Assembly (NCBI GenBank): GCA_037384225.1
Contig: JARROD010000010.1
Span: forward strand, 1 to 31,248
Length of the DNA: 31,248 nucleotides
Source: JARROD01 sp037384225
GTDB lineage: Bacteria > Pseudomonadota > Gammaproteobacteria > Pseudomonadales > Cellvibrionaceae
Reading direction: 5' to 3'
The notes under the pieces were generated by a model that saw nothing but the letters and a program-made list of their open reading frames with translations, searched no databases and was not told the DNA's origin. A program made the translations under genes and the position numbers. How positions within the stretch are numbered: the stretch's first letter is position 1; every line of letters begins with the position of its first letter. This document shows, piece after piece, positions 1 through 7,588 of the stretch.

Positions 1-2
1 TA

Positions 3-86
3 CAAGGCAAGGAGCAAGCCGACGATCAGTTCATCAGAGATTCACTCATGGCAATGTTTCGAACCCTGCTGCAAAACCGGGATTAG
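3..86 (+). CDS. 3' end of an unidentified gene (partial)
   Basis: The plus strand is open from base 3 to a TAG at 84-86, giving a 27-residue tail rich in charged and hydrophobic residues that ends in LLQNRD. The composition (QADDQF, RDSLMAMFRTLL) looks like a genuine amphipathic protein C-terminus, and the other two plus frames read less plausibly. The gene would begin outside the window. It is too short to name a family. If real, it converges on the murJ-like gene, with about 190 bases between them that carry dispersed repeat copies. Confidence 0.35.
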   Translation, partial: QGKEQADDQFIRDSLMAMFRTLLQNRD

Positions 87-187
87 GACCGTCGAATTCC
101 GGTTTTAAGTTCACCCCATTACTAACCCCCACCGAATGGCACCCAATATTTTCCATTTATTGAATGCCGCTTATAACGCTTGTACAC

Positions 188-235
188 AGGAGCGTGCACG
201 AAATATGTTATATATTTAGGAACGGGCACGGAATA
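188..235 (+). repeat. dispersed repeat, two copies in tandem
   Basis: TTAGGAACGGGCACGGAATA at 216-235 recurs exactly at 31102-31121 near the other end of the window. A degenerate copy, AGGAGCGTGCACGAAAT, at 188-204 matches its core at 14 of 17 positions. The 12-base core AGGAACGGGCAC occurs again at 27475-27486. The same sequence in three distant intergenic spots suggests a dispersed repeat family rather than chance. Function is unknown; it could be a REP/MITE-like element or a fragment of one. Confidence 0.6.
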
Positions 236-250
236 CGCTTTGGGTATACC

Positions 251-270
251 CTATCGTTGCATAAATTTTC
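251..270 (+). repeat. left member of a direct repeat flanking murJ
   Basis: The 20 bases here match 1963-1982 at 18 positions, in the same orientation (shared core CGTTGCATAA, then TTTTC after one variable base). The two copies lie just outside the ends of the murJ-like gene (275-1862). CGTTGCA also occurs inside the hairpin repeat at the right edge of the window. This could be the footprint of an insertion or duplication that brought murJ here, or simply more copies of the dispersed repeat. Confidence 0.4.
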
Positions 271-274
271 CTTC

Positions 275-1862
275 TCAGTACCTGACCCGGAAATCCTTTA
301 TTCGCCCACCTGCGGCCACAAGAGCGAGTACATAAACCGCTAGACCGGACATACACATAATGCTCAGATAAATAGAGCGCCACATCCAGTTCCACTGTTC
401 CCAGCCGTTCCACTGCAGCAACAAAAAAACCAGTGCCGCCGCCATCGACAGGTTTGCGAAGCCAAAGCGCCACGCCAACGCAATCCAGCCGGGTTGGGGC
501 CGGTAGATACCATTGCACCAAAGTCCGTGAAACAGTAAAGCGGCGTTGATATACGCGGAACAGGCCGTCGCCAGCGCCAATCCCATGTGCCCGAGATTGA
601 AATAGAAATACAACGGCAGCACAAAAACCACGTTTAAAATCATATTGGCTATCATGGCGACAATACCTATTTTTACCGGGGTTTTAGTATCCTGACGGGC
701 AAAATAACCCGGCGCCAGTACTTTGATCAACATAAACGCCAGCAAACCCGCGGCATAGGCGCGCAGACTCATGGCCGCCATGTGCACCGTGTAGGCATCG
801 GTTTTACCGTACTGAAACAGGGTGAACAAAATCGGTTCGGCGAGAATAATCAACGCCAGCGCGGCGGGTAGAGCGATCACGACGATCAATCGCAACGCCC
901 AATCCAAAGTGGCGCTGAACTGCGCTAAGTTCCTGCCGGCGTGCTGACGGGACAGTCCCGGCAGGATAACCGTCGCCACGGCGATACCGAACACACCTAA
1001 CGGCAGCTCCGACAGGCGATCCGAATAATACAGCCAGGACACACTCCCGGTCGGCAGAAACGACGCTATCACAGTGTCCAGCAAAAGGTTAATCTGACTG
1101 ACGGAGACCCCGAAAATAGCCGGCGCCATCAACTTGAGAATCTTTCGCACGCCCGCATCCCGCCAATCCGGTTGCGGCCTCGGCAACAACTGCAGTCGTA
1201 TTAAAAACGGCAATTGAAACAAAAGCTGAACCACGCCGGCACTCAAAACCCCCCAGGCCAACGCGAATACCGGCTGCTCGAAATAAGGGGAAATCACCAC
1301 CGCAGCGGTGATCATCGACACATTTAATAGCACAGGCGTAAAAGCCGGCACGGCAAATCGGTCGTAGCTGTTTAATATAGCCCCCGCCAGCCCCGTCAAG
1401 GAGATAAACAGCAGATAGGGAAATGTGATGCGGATCATATCGCTGGCGAGAGAAAACTTCTCCGCATCGGCGCGAAATCCCGGCGCGAACAGCGTCGCCA
1501 ATACCGGCGAGCAAAGCACGGCAAAGACGGTAACGGCCATTAAAGTAGCACCGAGACAGCCCGTCACTCTATCCACCAATGCTTGCTTTCACCGCCGCGG
1601 GGCTACCCCGCTCTCGGTATTCCGACAATACTGGCACGAAAGCCTGAGAAAAGGCGCCCTCTGCGAACAGACGGCGGAGGAAATTGGGAATTTTAAAGGC
1701 AACGAAAAACGCATCGGCCCCCGCCTCGGAGCCGATAAAACGGGCAAAGACAATATCCCGCAGCAGTCCCATAACACGCGATAAGAGCGTCATGGAACCG
1801 ACCAGGGCACTGGATTTCAACAGCCGCGGGGGGGCTGGCTGAGACTGAGACACATCCGACAA
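275..1862 (-). pseudogene. murJ: murJ (mviN) lipid II flippase, frameshifted
   Basis: MurJ is the inner-membrane flippase that moves lipid II across the membrane for peptidoglycan synthesis. The N-terminal piece (1569-1862) carries the family start, with SRVMGLLRD, DAFFVAFKIPNFLRR and FAEGAFSQAFVPVLSEY, then runs into a TAG after about 97 residues. The rest (275-1579, another frame) continues directly with the second to last membrane helices, including FPYLLFISL, SVSWLYYSDRL, FQYGKTDA and LAPGYFARQDTKTPVKI, to a normal C-terminus. Joined, the product would be about 527 residues, the usual family length. The break coincides with GCTTGCTT at 1581-1588; removing one GCTT unit restores the frame (V-K-A-L-V-D-R). 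Ribosomal-protein or ribF neighbours often seen beside murJ are absent. It may be a decayed second copy, a very recent mutation or a sequence error. Confidence 0.88.
1581..1588 (-). repeat. 4-bp tandem duplication causing the murJ frameshift
   Basis: The plus strand reads GCTTGCTT (minus strand AAGCAAGC). Deleting one 4-base unit joins the two murJ reading frames without losing or adding any other residue, so a slipped-strand duplication is the simplest explanation for the break. Confidence 0.7.
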
Positions 1863-1962
1863 GATTCTGTTTTCCTTACAGTTTTTAGTCTATAGGGTAA
1901 AGGACGCAGTTTACCTTTAAGCGCCGCGCTTGCACATAGACTAAATCCAAGTTAGTTTTACT

Positions 1963-1982
1963 CTACCGTTGCATAACTTTTC
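1963..1982 (+). repeat. right member of a direct repeat flanking murJ
   Basis: This matches 251-270 at 18 of 20 positions in the same orientation. It lies about 100 bases upstream of the murJ start codon, so the pair brackets the whole gene. Confidence 0.4.
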
Positions 1983-2004
1983 GAGTTCAGGCGCTTGCAG
2001 AATC

Positions 2005-2033
2005 AATTCCCTGTGCCCTCGCGCACAGGAATT
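2005..2033. other. hairpin in the murJ-nuoA spacer
   Basis: AATTC (2005-2009) pairs with GAATT (2029-2033), and CTGTGC (2011-2016) with GCACAG (2023-2028), leaving one bulged C and a six-base loop. No T-run follows on either strand, so it is not an obvious terminator. It may be an operator-like palindrome or an RNA structure. Confidence 0.4.
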
Positions 2034-2638
2034 AACGGCGAGCTATACTGTCTCTTAATCGGTTAAACAGCTAACATAGCGATGAAGCGCCAGCCCTATA
2101 CTTCAAATAATCAGTCGGGCCAGATACGCTTAAACGTGACGAGATATTCTAAAACGATAGATAATCGAATACGATAAAGTAACCAACCGAAGGCCGAAGC
2201 CTTTACCCAGATGTATCTTTATTGTAGTTGTAGGTAGTATGAAGATACACATATGTAGGGCAGCAGTAAGGTAGCGACCTCCGTAGCAAGACGGAGAAAG
2301 CAATATGCCGGGTCATTGTGTTGTACCAGCTGTACTAAATGGAGTTACACGGCGAGGAATTATTCAAAATAACGCGCCGATAGAAATATTGATCACATCA
2401 TTACCGGATACGGTAGCGGTCGTGTTGGCGACAACAGTAACAAAAGTCGCATCAAACGCTGAGGCCGTATTTCACCGTCTATACAGAAACGTCCCGACCA
2501 CTTTTCATAATACTTCCCCCCCAAGGTCCGTTTTCAACGCCGGCCAGCGGCTGTGGCGACGATGCAGGCTAGCGATAAAACAGCCGCAATAGCACCGTTA
2601 TCACTGTTCAACCCATTCGCTAACCGGGGGTTAAAATT

Positions 2639-3082
2639 ATGTCCGAAAACCCTGAAAACCTGCTGGGAGTACTGGCCTATTTTCTCGCGGTGCTAGGCTT
2701 GGTGGTTGCCATTCTGGCACTTTCGTCGCTGCTCGGCCAACGTCGTCACGACAAAGCCACCCTGGAACCCTTCGAATCCGGGGTGGTGTCGGTGGGGGAC
2801 GCGCACCTGCGTTTCTCGGCACAGTTTTTTCTGGTCGCCATCTTTTTTGTAATTTTCGATCTGGAAGCCGTTTTTCTGTTTGCCTGGGTGATTGGTTTTC
2901 GCGAATCGGGGTTAGCCGGTTTTATCGAAGCATTGATATTTATTGTGATACTACTCGCCGGACTCGCCTATCTGTGGAAACTCGGCGCGCTGGACTGGCA
3001 TCGCCCAAGCGCCCGCTTACCCCACGACGACTCGAACCCGGTCGGGAAGACCGAGAAGGAGGACCAATGCGCTGGAGCCTGA
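2639..3082 (+). CDS. nuoA: NADH-quinone oxidoreductase subunit A
   Basis: NuoA is a small membrane subunit of proton-pumping complex I at the quinone-site end of the membrane arm. The 147-residue product has three membrane helices (about residues 10-32, 62-84, 92-114). It carries the family signature: the first cytosolic loop has EPFESG (family consensus YECG), and the second helix reads FFLVAIFFVIFDLEAVFLFAW with the conserved Asp-Leu-Glu. Unlike many NuoA proteins the loop lacks Cys, having EPFESG, as some gammaproteobacterial forms do. ATG at 2639 follows a G-rich stretch (CCGGGGG). It is the first gene of the operon, and its last 16 bases overlap nuoB. The C-terminal tail is hydrophilic and somewhat long. 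Confidence 0.95.
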   Translation: MSENPENLLGVLAYFLAVLGLVVAILALSSLLGQRRHDKATLEPFESGVVSVGDAHLRFSAQFFLVAIFFVIFDLEAVFLFAWVIGFRESGLAGFIEALIFIVILLAGLAYLWKLGALDWHRPSARLPHDDSNPVGKTEKEDQCAGA

Positions 3083-3798
3083 CCAAACCCGCGGACCTGA
3101 TACCCGCCCAACAGTTGCCCGGCGGTGCCAACGCCCGTGGTTCCAATACCAGTGGTGCCAATACCAGTGGCCCCAATGCCGAAGGCAAAGTTGCCACACA
3201 GGATTTTGACGATGCGCTGAAACGCAATGTGCTCTTTGCCAGGCTCCAGGACATGGTCAACTGGGGCCGTAAAAACTCACTGTGGCCGTTCAATTTCGGG
3301 CTTTCGTGCTGCTATGTGGAAATGGCCACTGCCTTTACCAGCCGCCATGATATCGCCCGTTTCGGTGCAGAGGTAATCCGCGCCACACCGCGCCAGGCCG
3401 ATCTTATGGTGATATCCGGTACCGTGTTTCGGAAAATGGCACCGGTGGTTAAACGCCTCTACGACCAACTGCTGGAACCGCGCTGGGTCATTTCCATGGG
3501 CTCCTGCGCCAATTCCGGCGGTATGTACGATATCTACTCCGTGGTTCAGGGAGTGGATAAATTTTTGCCCGTAGACGTTTACGTGCCCGGCTGTCCACCG
3601 CGTCCCGAAGCGCTGCTGCAGGGCCTGATACTATTGCAAGAGGCCATTGGTCAAGAGCAGCGGCCGCTGGCCTGGATGGTGGGGGATCAGGGGGTTTACC
3701 AACCGCACAAGGATAAAGCGCGAGCGCGCTGCTTCCGCGACGAGTTGCGGGAAAACCGCCGGCAACTCACCACCCTGCGCTCCCCGGACGAAGTTTAA
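3067..3798 (+). CDS. nuoB: NADH-quinone oxidoreductase subunit B
   Basis: NuoB holds Fe-S cluster N2, the last electron carrier before quinone, at the junction of the two complex I arms. I place the start at ATG 3067, directly behind AAGGAGG (3056-3062), although the frame stays open upstream inside nuoA. The product is 243 residues. N2 ligands are Cys81-Cys82 (GLSCCYVEMAT), Cys147 (GSCANSGG) and Cys176 (VPGCPPRPEA). Their spacing equals that of E. coli NuoB (63, 64, 129, 158) with a uniform +18 shift, so the extra length is all N-terminal. That extension contains a Gly-Asn-rich pentapeptide repeat (residues 20-39) encoded by four 15-base units. The core VNWGRKNSLWPFNFGLSCC is unmistakable. 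A 119-base spacer follows before nuoCD. Confidence 0.96.
   Translation: MRWSLTKPADLIPAQQLPGGANARGSNTSGANTSGPNAEGKVATQDFDDALKRNVLFARLQDMVNWGRKNSLWPFNFGLSCCYVEMATAFTSRHDIARFGAEVIRATPRQADLMVISGTVFRKMAPVVKRLYDQLLEPRWVISMGSCANSGGMYDIYSVVQGVDKFLPVDVYVPGCPPRPEALLQGLILLQEAIGQEQRPLAWMVGDQGVYQPHKDKARARCFRDELRENRRQLTTLRSPDEV
3124..3183 (+). repeat. four 15-bp tandem units inside nuoB
   Basis: Four in-frame 15-base units each begin GGY-NCC-AAY and encode G-(A/S/P)-N-(A/T)-x. The second and third differ at only one base (GGTTCCAATACCAGT against GGTGCCAATACCAGT). They form the low-complexity N-terminal extension of NuoB and look like a slippage-expanded minisatellite. Confidence 0.8.
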
Positions 3799-3917
3799 CC
3801 CCGGCCCGCAACGAACTGGGAAAGCGCAGTTGAACCGGATTGAAGACATAAATACCCCAGGATATTGAAAAGCGGCGGAAAATATCTGACAACGAGGATC
3901 GGGAGAAGAAAACGGTT

Positions 3918-5678
3918 ATGGCATTAGCCGAACACTACACCGACAACGAACCCAGCATAGTTGCCGAACTGATACGGCAGTTCGGCGCCGATGGGATTGT
4001 CGAACAAGCCTGCGCTGACACGGTGCCCACACTATGGATGACACGCCAGCTATTGAAGCCAGCGCTCGCCACAGCCAAGCAACAGGGTTATGCCATGCTG
4101 CTGGACCTGACCGCCATCGATGAACGCTGGCGTCGGCATCGCCCGGGCCAGCCGGAGGCGGACTATACAGCGGTTTATCACCTGTTGTCGCTGTCTTTAA
4201 ATCTCGATCTGCGTCTGAAAGTGGCCCTCGCCGAAACCGATCTCACCCTCCCCAGTTGCTGTGACATCTGGCCCAACGCCAACTGGTATGAGCGCGAAGT
4301 CTGGGATATGTTCGGTATCCGCTTCGAAGGTCATCCCCACTTGAGTCGAATTCTGATGCCGCCGACCTGGGAAGGACACCCGCTACGCAAAGACCATCCG
4401 GCGCGCGCCACCGAAATGGAGCCCTTCAGTCTGCCCGAAGAACAACAGGATAAAGAGCAGGAAGCGCTTCGCTTCAACCCGGAGGACTGGGGTATGCGAC
4501 GCGGCGGAGAAAGCACCGACTTTATGTTCCTGAACCTGGGGCCGAACCACCCCAGCGTGCACGGTGTATTTCGAATCGCCCTGCAATTGGACGGTGAACA
4601 AATTGTCGACGCCGTTCCCGATATCGGTTACCACCACCGCGGCGCCGAAAAAATGGGTGAGCGCCAGAGCTGGCATACCTACATCCCCTACACCGACCGG
4701 GTCGACTATCTCGGCGGCTGCATGAACAACCTCCCCTATGTCCTGGCGGTTGAAAAACTCGCCGGCATCCAGGTGCCGCCGCGGGCGCAAATCATTCGAG
4801 TGCTGCTGGCCGAACTTTACCGCATCGCCAGCCATCTGGTTTTTTACGGCACCTTCGCCCAGGACGTAGGCCAGTTATCGCCGGTGTTTTACATGTTTAT
4901 CGACCGCGAAAAGGTGTTCGACATTATCTCCTCCATCACCGGCGGGCGCATGCACAGCGGCTGGTTTCGCATCGGCGGCGTGGCCCAGGATCTGCCCCGG
5001 GGCTGGGACAAAGCCATCCGCGAGTTTCTCGACTGGATGCCCGACCGCCTCACCCACTACCAAAAAATGGTAATGGACAACAGCATCGTCAAACGTCGCA
5101 CCTGCCTGATCGGAGATTACTCCACCCGGGAAGCCATTGACTGGGGCATCACCGGCGCCGGCCTGAGGGCGACTGGGCTGGCGTGGGATTATCGCAAACA
5201 GCGCCCCTACAGCAGTTACGATCAATTCGAATTTGATATCCCCACCGGCAGCAACGGCGACGCATACGACCGCGCTGCGGTCCGCGCCGAAGAAATCCGT
5301 CAGAGCCTGCGCATCGTCCGCCAATGCCTCGACAATATGCCTGGCGGCCCCTACAAAGCCTTTCACTCGCTGGCCACGCCACCGCCTAAGGATCGCACTC
5401 TGAAAGATATCGAAACCCTGATCCAGCACTTTGTCAATTCCAGTTGGGGGCCGGTGATACCGCCCGGTGAAGCGCATTGCGCTATCGAAGCCACCAAGGG
5501 CATCAACAGTTATTATCTGATTTCGGACGGCAACACCAACAGCTACCGCACCCGGATCCGCACACCGAGTTTTCCCCATTTACAGATGATTCCACTGCTC
5601 AGCCGGGAACTGTTTATCGCCGACTTGATCGCCATTATCGCCAGCATTGATTTTGTCATGGCCGATGTGGACAGGTAG
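3918..5678 (+). CDS. nuoCD: NADH-quinone oxidoreductase subunit C/D (fused)
   Basis: This is a fused NuoC-NuoD polypeptide of the peripheral arm; the D part forms the quinone-binding cavity with NuoB. Residues about 1-185 are the NuoC (30 kDa subunit) domain, with WYEREVWDMFGIRFEGHPHLSRILMP and the DHP loop. Residues about 195-586 are NuoD (49 kDa subunit), with LNLGPNHPSVHGVFRI, HRGAEKM, and a C-terminal DPVFG-equivalent region ending ASIDFVMADVDR as in E. coli. At 586 residues it is close to the roughly 600 of E. coli NuoCD. The fusion itself is typical of gammaproteobacteria. ATG at 3918 is preceded by GGGAGAAG. A 78-base spacer with an AT-rich hairpin separates it from nuoE. Confidence 0.97.
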   Translation: MALAEHYTDNEPSIVAELIRQFGADGIVEQACADTVPTLWMTRQLLKPALATAKQQGYAMLLDLTAIDERWRRHRPGQPEADYTAVYHLLSLSLNLDLRLKVALAETDLTLPSCCDIWPNANWYEREVWDMFGIRFEGHPHLSRILMPPTWEGHPLRKDHPARATEMEPFSLPEEQQDKEQEALRFNPEDWGMRRGGESTDFMFLNLGPNHPSVHGVFRIALQLDGEQIVDAVPDIGYHHRGAEKMGERQSWHTYIPYTDRVDYLGGCMNNLPYVLAVEKLAGIQVPPRAQIIRVLLAELYRIASHLVFYGTFAQDVGQLSPVFYMFIDREKVFDIISSITGGRMHSGWFRIGGVAQDLPRGWDKAIREFLDWMPDRLTHYQKMVMDNSIVKRRTCLIGDYSTREAIDWGITGAGLRATGLAWDYRKQRPYSSYDQFEFDIPTGSNGDAYDRAAVRAEEIRQSLRIVRQCLDNMPGGPYKAFHSLATPPPKDRTLKDIETLIQHFVNSSWGPVIPPGEAHCAIEATKGINSYYLISDGNTNSYRTRIRTPSFPHLQMIPLLSRELFIADLIAIIASIDFVMADVDR

Positions 5679-5706
5679 TAAAAAATGGACAGAGAAATAA
5701 CGACTC

Positions 5707-5726
5707 AATATTGAAAAGACAATATT
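5707..5726 (+). other. hairpin in the nuoCD-nuoE spacer
   Basis: AATATTG (5707-5713) and CAATATT (5720-5726) form a perfect 7-bp stem with loop AAAAGA. A 9-base direct repeat TATTTACAG (5723-5731, 5737-5745) follows, just before the nuoE ribosome-binding region. There is no T-run. It may be an mRNA processing or stability element, or may mask nuoE translation. Confidence 0.45.
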
Positions 5727-5756
5727 TACAGAATCCTATTTACAGGACAGTGCACA

Positions 5757-6266
5757 ATGGTTGAAGCAGCGGCAAATCTTTCGTCCCAACACCTGATCAG
5801 CAATTTAAGCGATCAGGAAATCGCCGAGATTCGCGCCGAAGCGGCCCATTATGAATACCCTCAGGCCGCCTCGATTGAAGCGCTGAAAATCGTGCAGAAG
5901 CACCGCGGTTGGGTGTCCGATGAATCGCTGCGCGAAGTCGCGCGATTGCTGGATATGTCCGCGGAGCAACTCGATGGCGTGGCCACATTTTACAGCCTGA
6001 TCTTTCGCCGCCCGGTGGGGAAAAATACGCTGATGCTATGCGACGGCATTACCTGCTGGATGCTTGGTTGCGAAAAGCTGCGGGAAACAATCCAACACCG
6101 GCTCGGTATCGATTACGGCCAAACGACGGCGGACAATGAATTCACCCTGATCCCCGTCACCTGTCAAGGCGCCTGTGATCGGGCGCCGGTGATGTTGAAA
6201 AACATGCGCCTGCACTCCCACCTGACACCGGAGAATATTGAACCGCTCTTGAAGGGTAGCGAATAA
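5757..6266 (+). CDS. nuoE: NADH-quinone oxidoreductase subunit E
   Basis: NuoE (24 kDa subunit) is a thioredoxin-fold protein of the NADH-dehydrogenase module and carries the off-pathway [2Fe-2S] cluster N1a. The four ligands are visible as Cys95-x4-Cys100 (CDGITC) and Cys136-x3-Cys140 (CQGAC), each displaced by three residues from the E. coli positions. Upstream, the family helix VQKHRGWVSDESLREVARLL and the stretch GVATFYSLIFRRPVGKN are well conserved. The 169-residue length is typical. ATG 5757 lies behind ACAGGACAG. Its stop codon overlaps the nuoF start by one base (TAATG at 6264-6268), so the two NADH-module genes are probably translationally coupled. Confidence 0.96.
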   Translation: MVEAAANLSSQHLISNLSDQEIAEIRAEAAHYEYPQAASIEALKIVQKHRGWVSDESLREVARLLDMSAEQLDGVATFYSLIFRRPVGKNTLMLCDGITCWMLGCEKLRETIQHRLGIDYGQTTADNEFTLIPVTCQGACDRAPVMLKNMRLHSHLTPENIEPLLKGSE

Positions 6267-7579
6267 TGACCGAAAAACCTCTGACCCGGCATATCGATCC
6301 GTCCCGCCCGCCTTTTGACCTGGCGCAGTATGAGAAAGCCGGTGGTTACAGCGCCCTGGGCAAAGTCATTCGGGATATGACACCGGCGGCATGCCTGCAG
6401 GTTTTGAAAGATTCCGGCCTGCGCGGGCGCGGCGGCGCCGGCTTTCCCACCGGCATGAAATGGAGCTTTGTGCCCATGGGCGCAGACGCACCCCGCCCCA
6501 AGTACATCGTCGCCAATGCCGATGAGATGGAACCCGGCACCTTTAAAGACCGTCTGCTGATGGAAGGCTGCCCGCACCTGCTGGTCGAGGGAATGATTGT
6601 CGGCGGCTATATTCTGCAGGCGGACGTCGGTTACATTTTTATACGCGGCGAGTATGTGGAGGCTGCGCGGTTATTAAACCGCGCCATCGCCGAATGCCGT
6701 GAAAAAGGTTTTCTCGGCAACAATATTCTCGGTGGCGACTGGAGTTTCGAGCTGCATGTGCACACCAGCGCCGGGCGCTATATCTGCGGCGAGGAAACAG
6801 CACTGCTCAATTCGCTGGAGGGCAAGCGCGCCACACCGCGAGCCAAGCCGCCGTTTCCACAGGTCAGCGGTCTGTGGGGCAAACCCACTATCGTCAACAA
6901 TGTCGAAACCCTGTGTAATCTGCCGGCGCTCATCGATTACGGCGCCGAGTGGTTCAAGCAGCTGAGTCTCACCGAAGATGCCGGCACCAAACTCTACGGG
7001 GTCAGCGGCCGGGTGAAAAACCCTGGCTGCTGGGAGCTGCCCATGGGCACACCGATGCGCGAGCTATTACAGGAATACGCCGGCGGCATGTGCGACGGCT
7101 ACGGGCTGAAAACCTTTTTACCCGGCGGCGCCTCCACCCCCCTGTTGCTGCCCGAACATCTCGACACCCCCATGGACTATACCCATATCGGCAAACTCGG
7201 CAGCCGACTGGGCACCGGCACCGCCATTGTGATCGACGATCAAGTGGACTTTATCGGCGCGATGAAAAATCTCGAGCACTTTTTTGCGCAGGAATCCTGC
7301 GGCTTCTGCACCCCCTGCCGCGACGGTCTGCCGTGGGTGGAAAAGGCGCTGGGGCGACTGCAGCAGCGTCGCGGCCAGCGCACCGACCTCGAGTGGCTGC
7401 AGCGCGCCACCTGGATGTTGAACATGGGTAACACCTTTTGTGCCCACGCCCCGGGGGCCATGGGACCACTGGAAAGCGCGCTGAAATACTTTCCCGAGGA
7501 ATTTGCCTCAAGGGTTGTCGAGCCCAAACCGCAGCCCGGGAACAGCCAAGGTAAAGCAGCCGCATCGACATCAACTTGA
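6266..7579 (+). CDS. nuoF: NADH-quinone oxidoreductase subunit F (NADH/FMN binding)
   Basis: NuoF (51 kDa subunit) binds NADH and FMN and passes electrons into cluster N3. The nucleotide-binding glycine-rich segment GLRGRGGAGFPTG is at residues 51-63, and the NADH/FMN region continues with NADEMEPGTFKDR and GAYICGEETALLNSLEG-type sequence (here GRYICGEETALLNSLEGKR). The N3 [4Fe-4S] ligands are Cys345-x2-Cys348-x2-Cys351 (SCGFCTPCRDG) and Cys392 (NTFCAHAPGA). The length (437) fits the family. The start overlaps the nuoE stop, and nuoG begins nine bases after the stop with its ribosome-binding site (GAGGAG) straddling the nuoF stop codon. Confidence 0.97.
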   Translation: MTEKPLTRHIDPSRPPFDLAQYEKAGGYSALGKVIRDMTPAACLQVLKDSGLRGRGGAGFPTGMKWSFVPMGADAPRPKYIVANADEMEPGTFKDRLLMEGCPHLLVEGMIVGGYILQADVGYIFIRGEYVEAARLLNRAIAECREKGFLGNNILGGDWSFELHVHTSAGRYICGEETALLNSLEGKRATPRAKPPFPQVSGLWGKPTIVNNVETLCNLPALIDYGAEWFKQLSLTEDAGTKLYGVSGRVKNPGCWELPMGTPMRELLQEYAGGMCDGYGLKTFLPGGASTPLLLPEHLDTPMDYTHIGKLGSRLGTGTAIVIDDQVDFIGAMKNLEHFFAQESCGFCTPCRDGLPWVEKALGRLQQRRGQRTDLEWLQRATWMLNMGNTFCAHAPGAMGPLESALKYFPEEFASRVVEPKPQPGNSQGKAAASTST

Positions 7580-7588
7580 GGAGACTCC

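Larger units (their letters stand above)
1863..2638. other. 776-base gene-free region upstream of nuoA, with hairpins
   Basis: No convincing gene lies here. The only open frame of note (2305-2592, plus) has no recognisable features. I see several short hairpins: AATTC/CTGTGC paired with GCACAG/GAATT (2005-2033), AAGGC-CGAA-GCCTT (2190-2203), GTATCTT/AAGATAC (2213-2248) and CTCCGT-AGCAAG-ACGGAG (2279-2296). None has the T-run of an intrinsic terminator. The right-hand murJ-flanking repeat sits at 1963-1982. The nuo promoter must lie somewhere in this stretch, but I cannot place it with confidence. The long spacer could hold a structured nuo leader or an unrecognised small RNA. Confidence 0.5.

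Noticed and set aside
2170..2300. Cyclic-di-GMP (GEMM) riboswitch before nuoA
   Set aside because: The fragments AAGGTAGCG and nearby stems looked vaguely similar, but the conserved GEMM core and tetraloop receptor are missing.
2305..2592. 95-codon open frame on the plus strand upstream of nuoA
   Set aside because: It has a passable GGAG before its ATG, but no recognisable domain, membrane helix or signal, and its composition looks non-coding.
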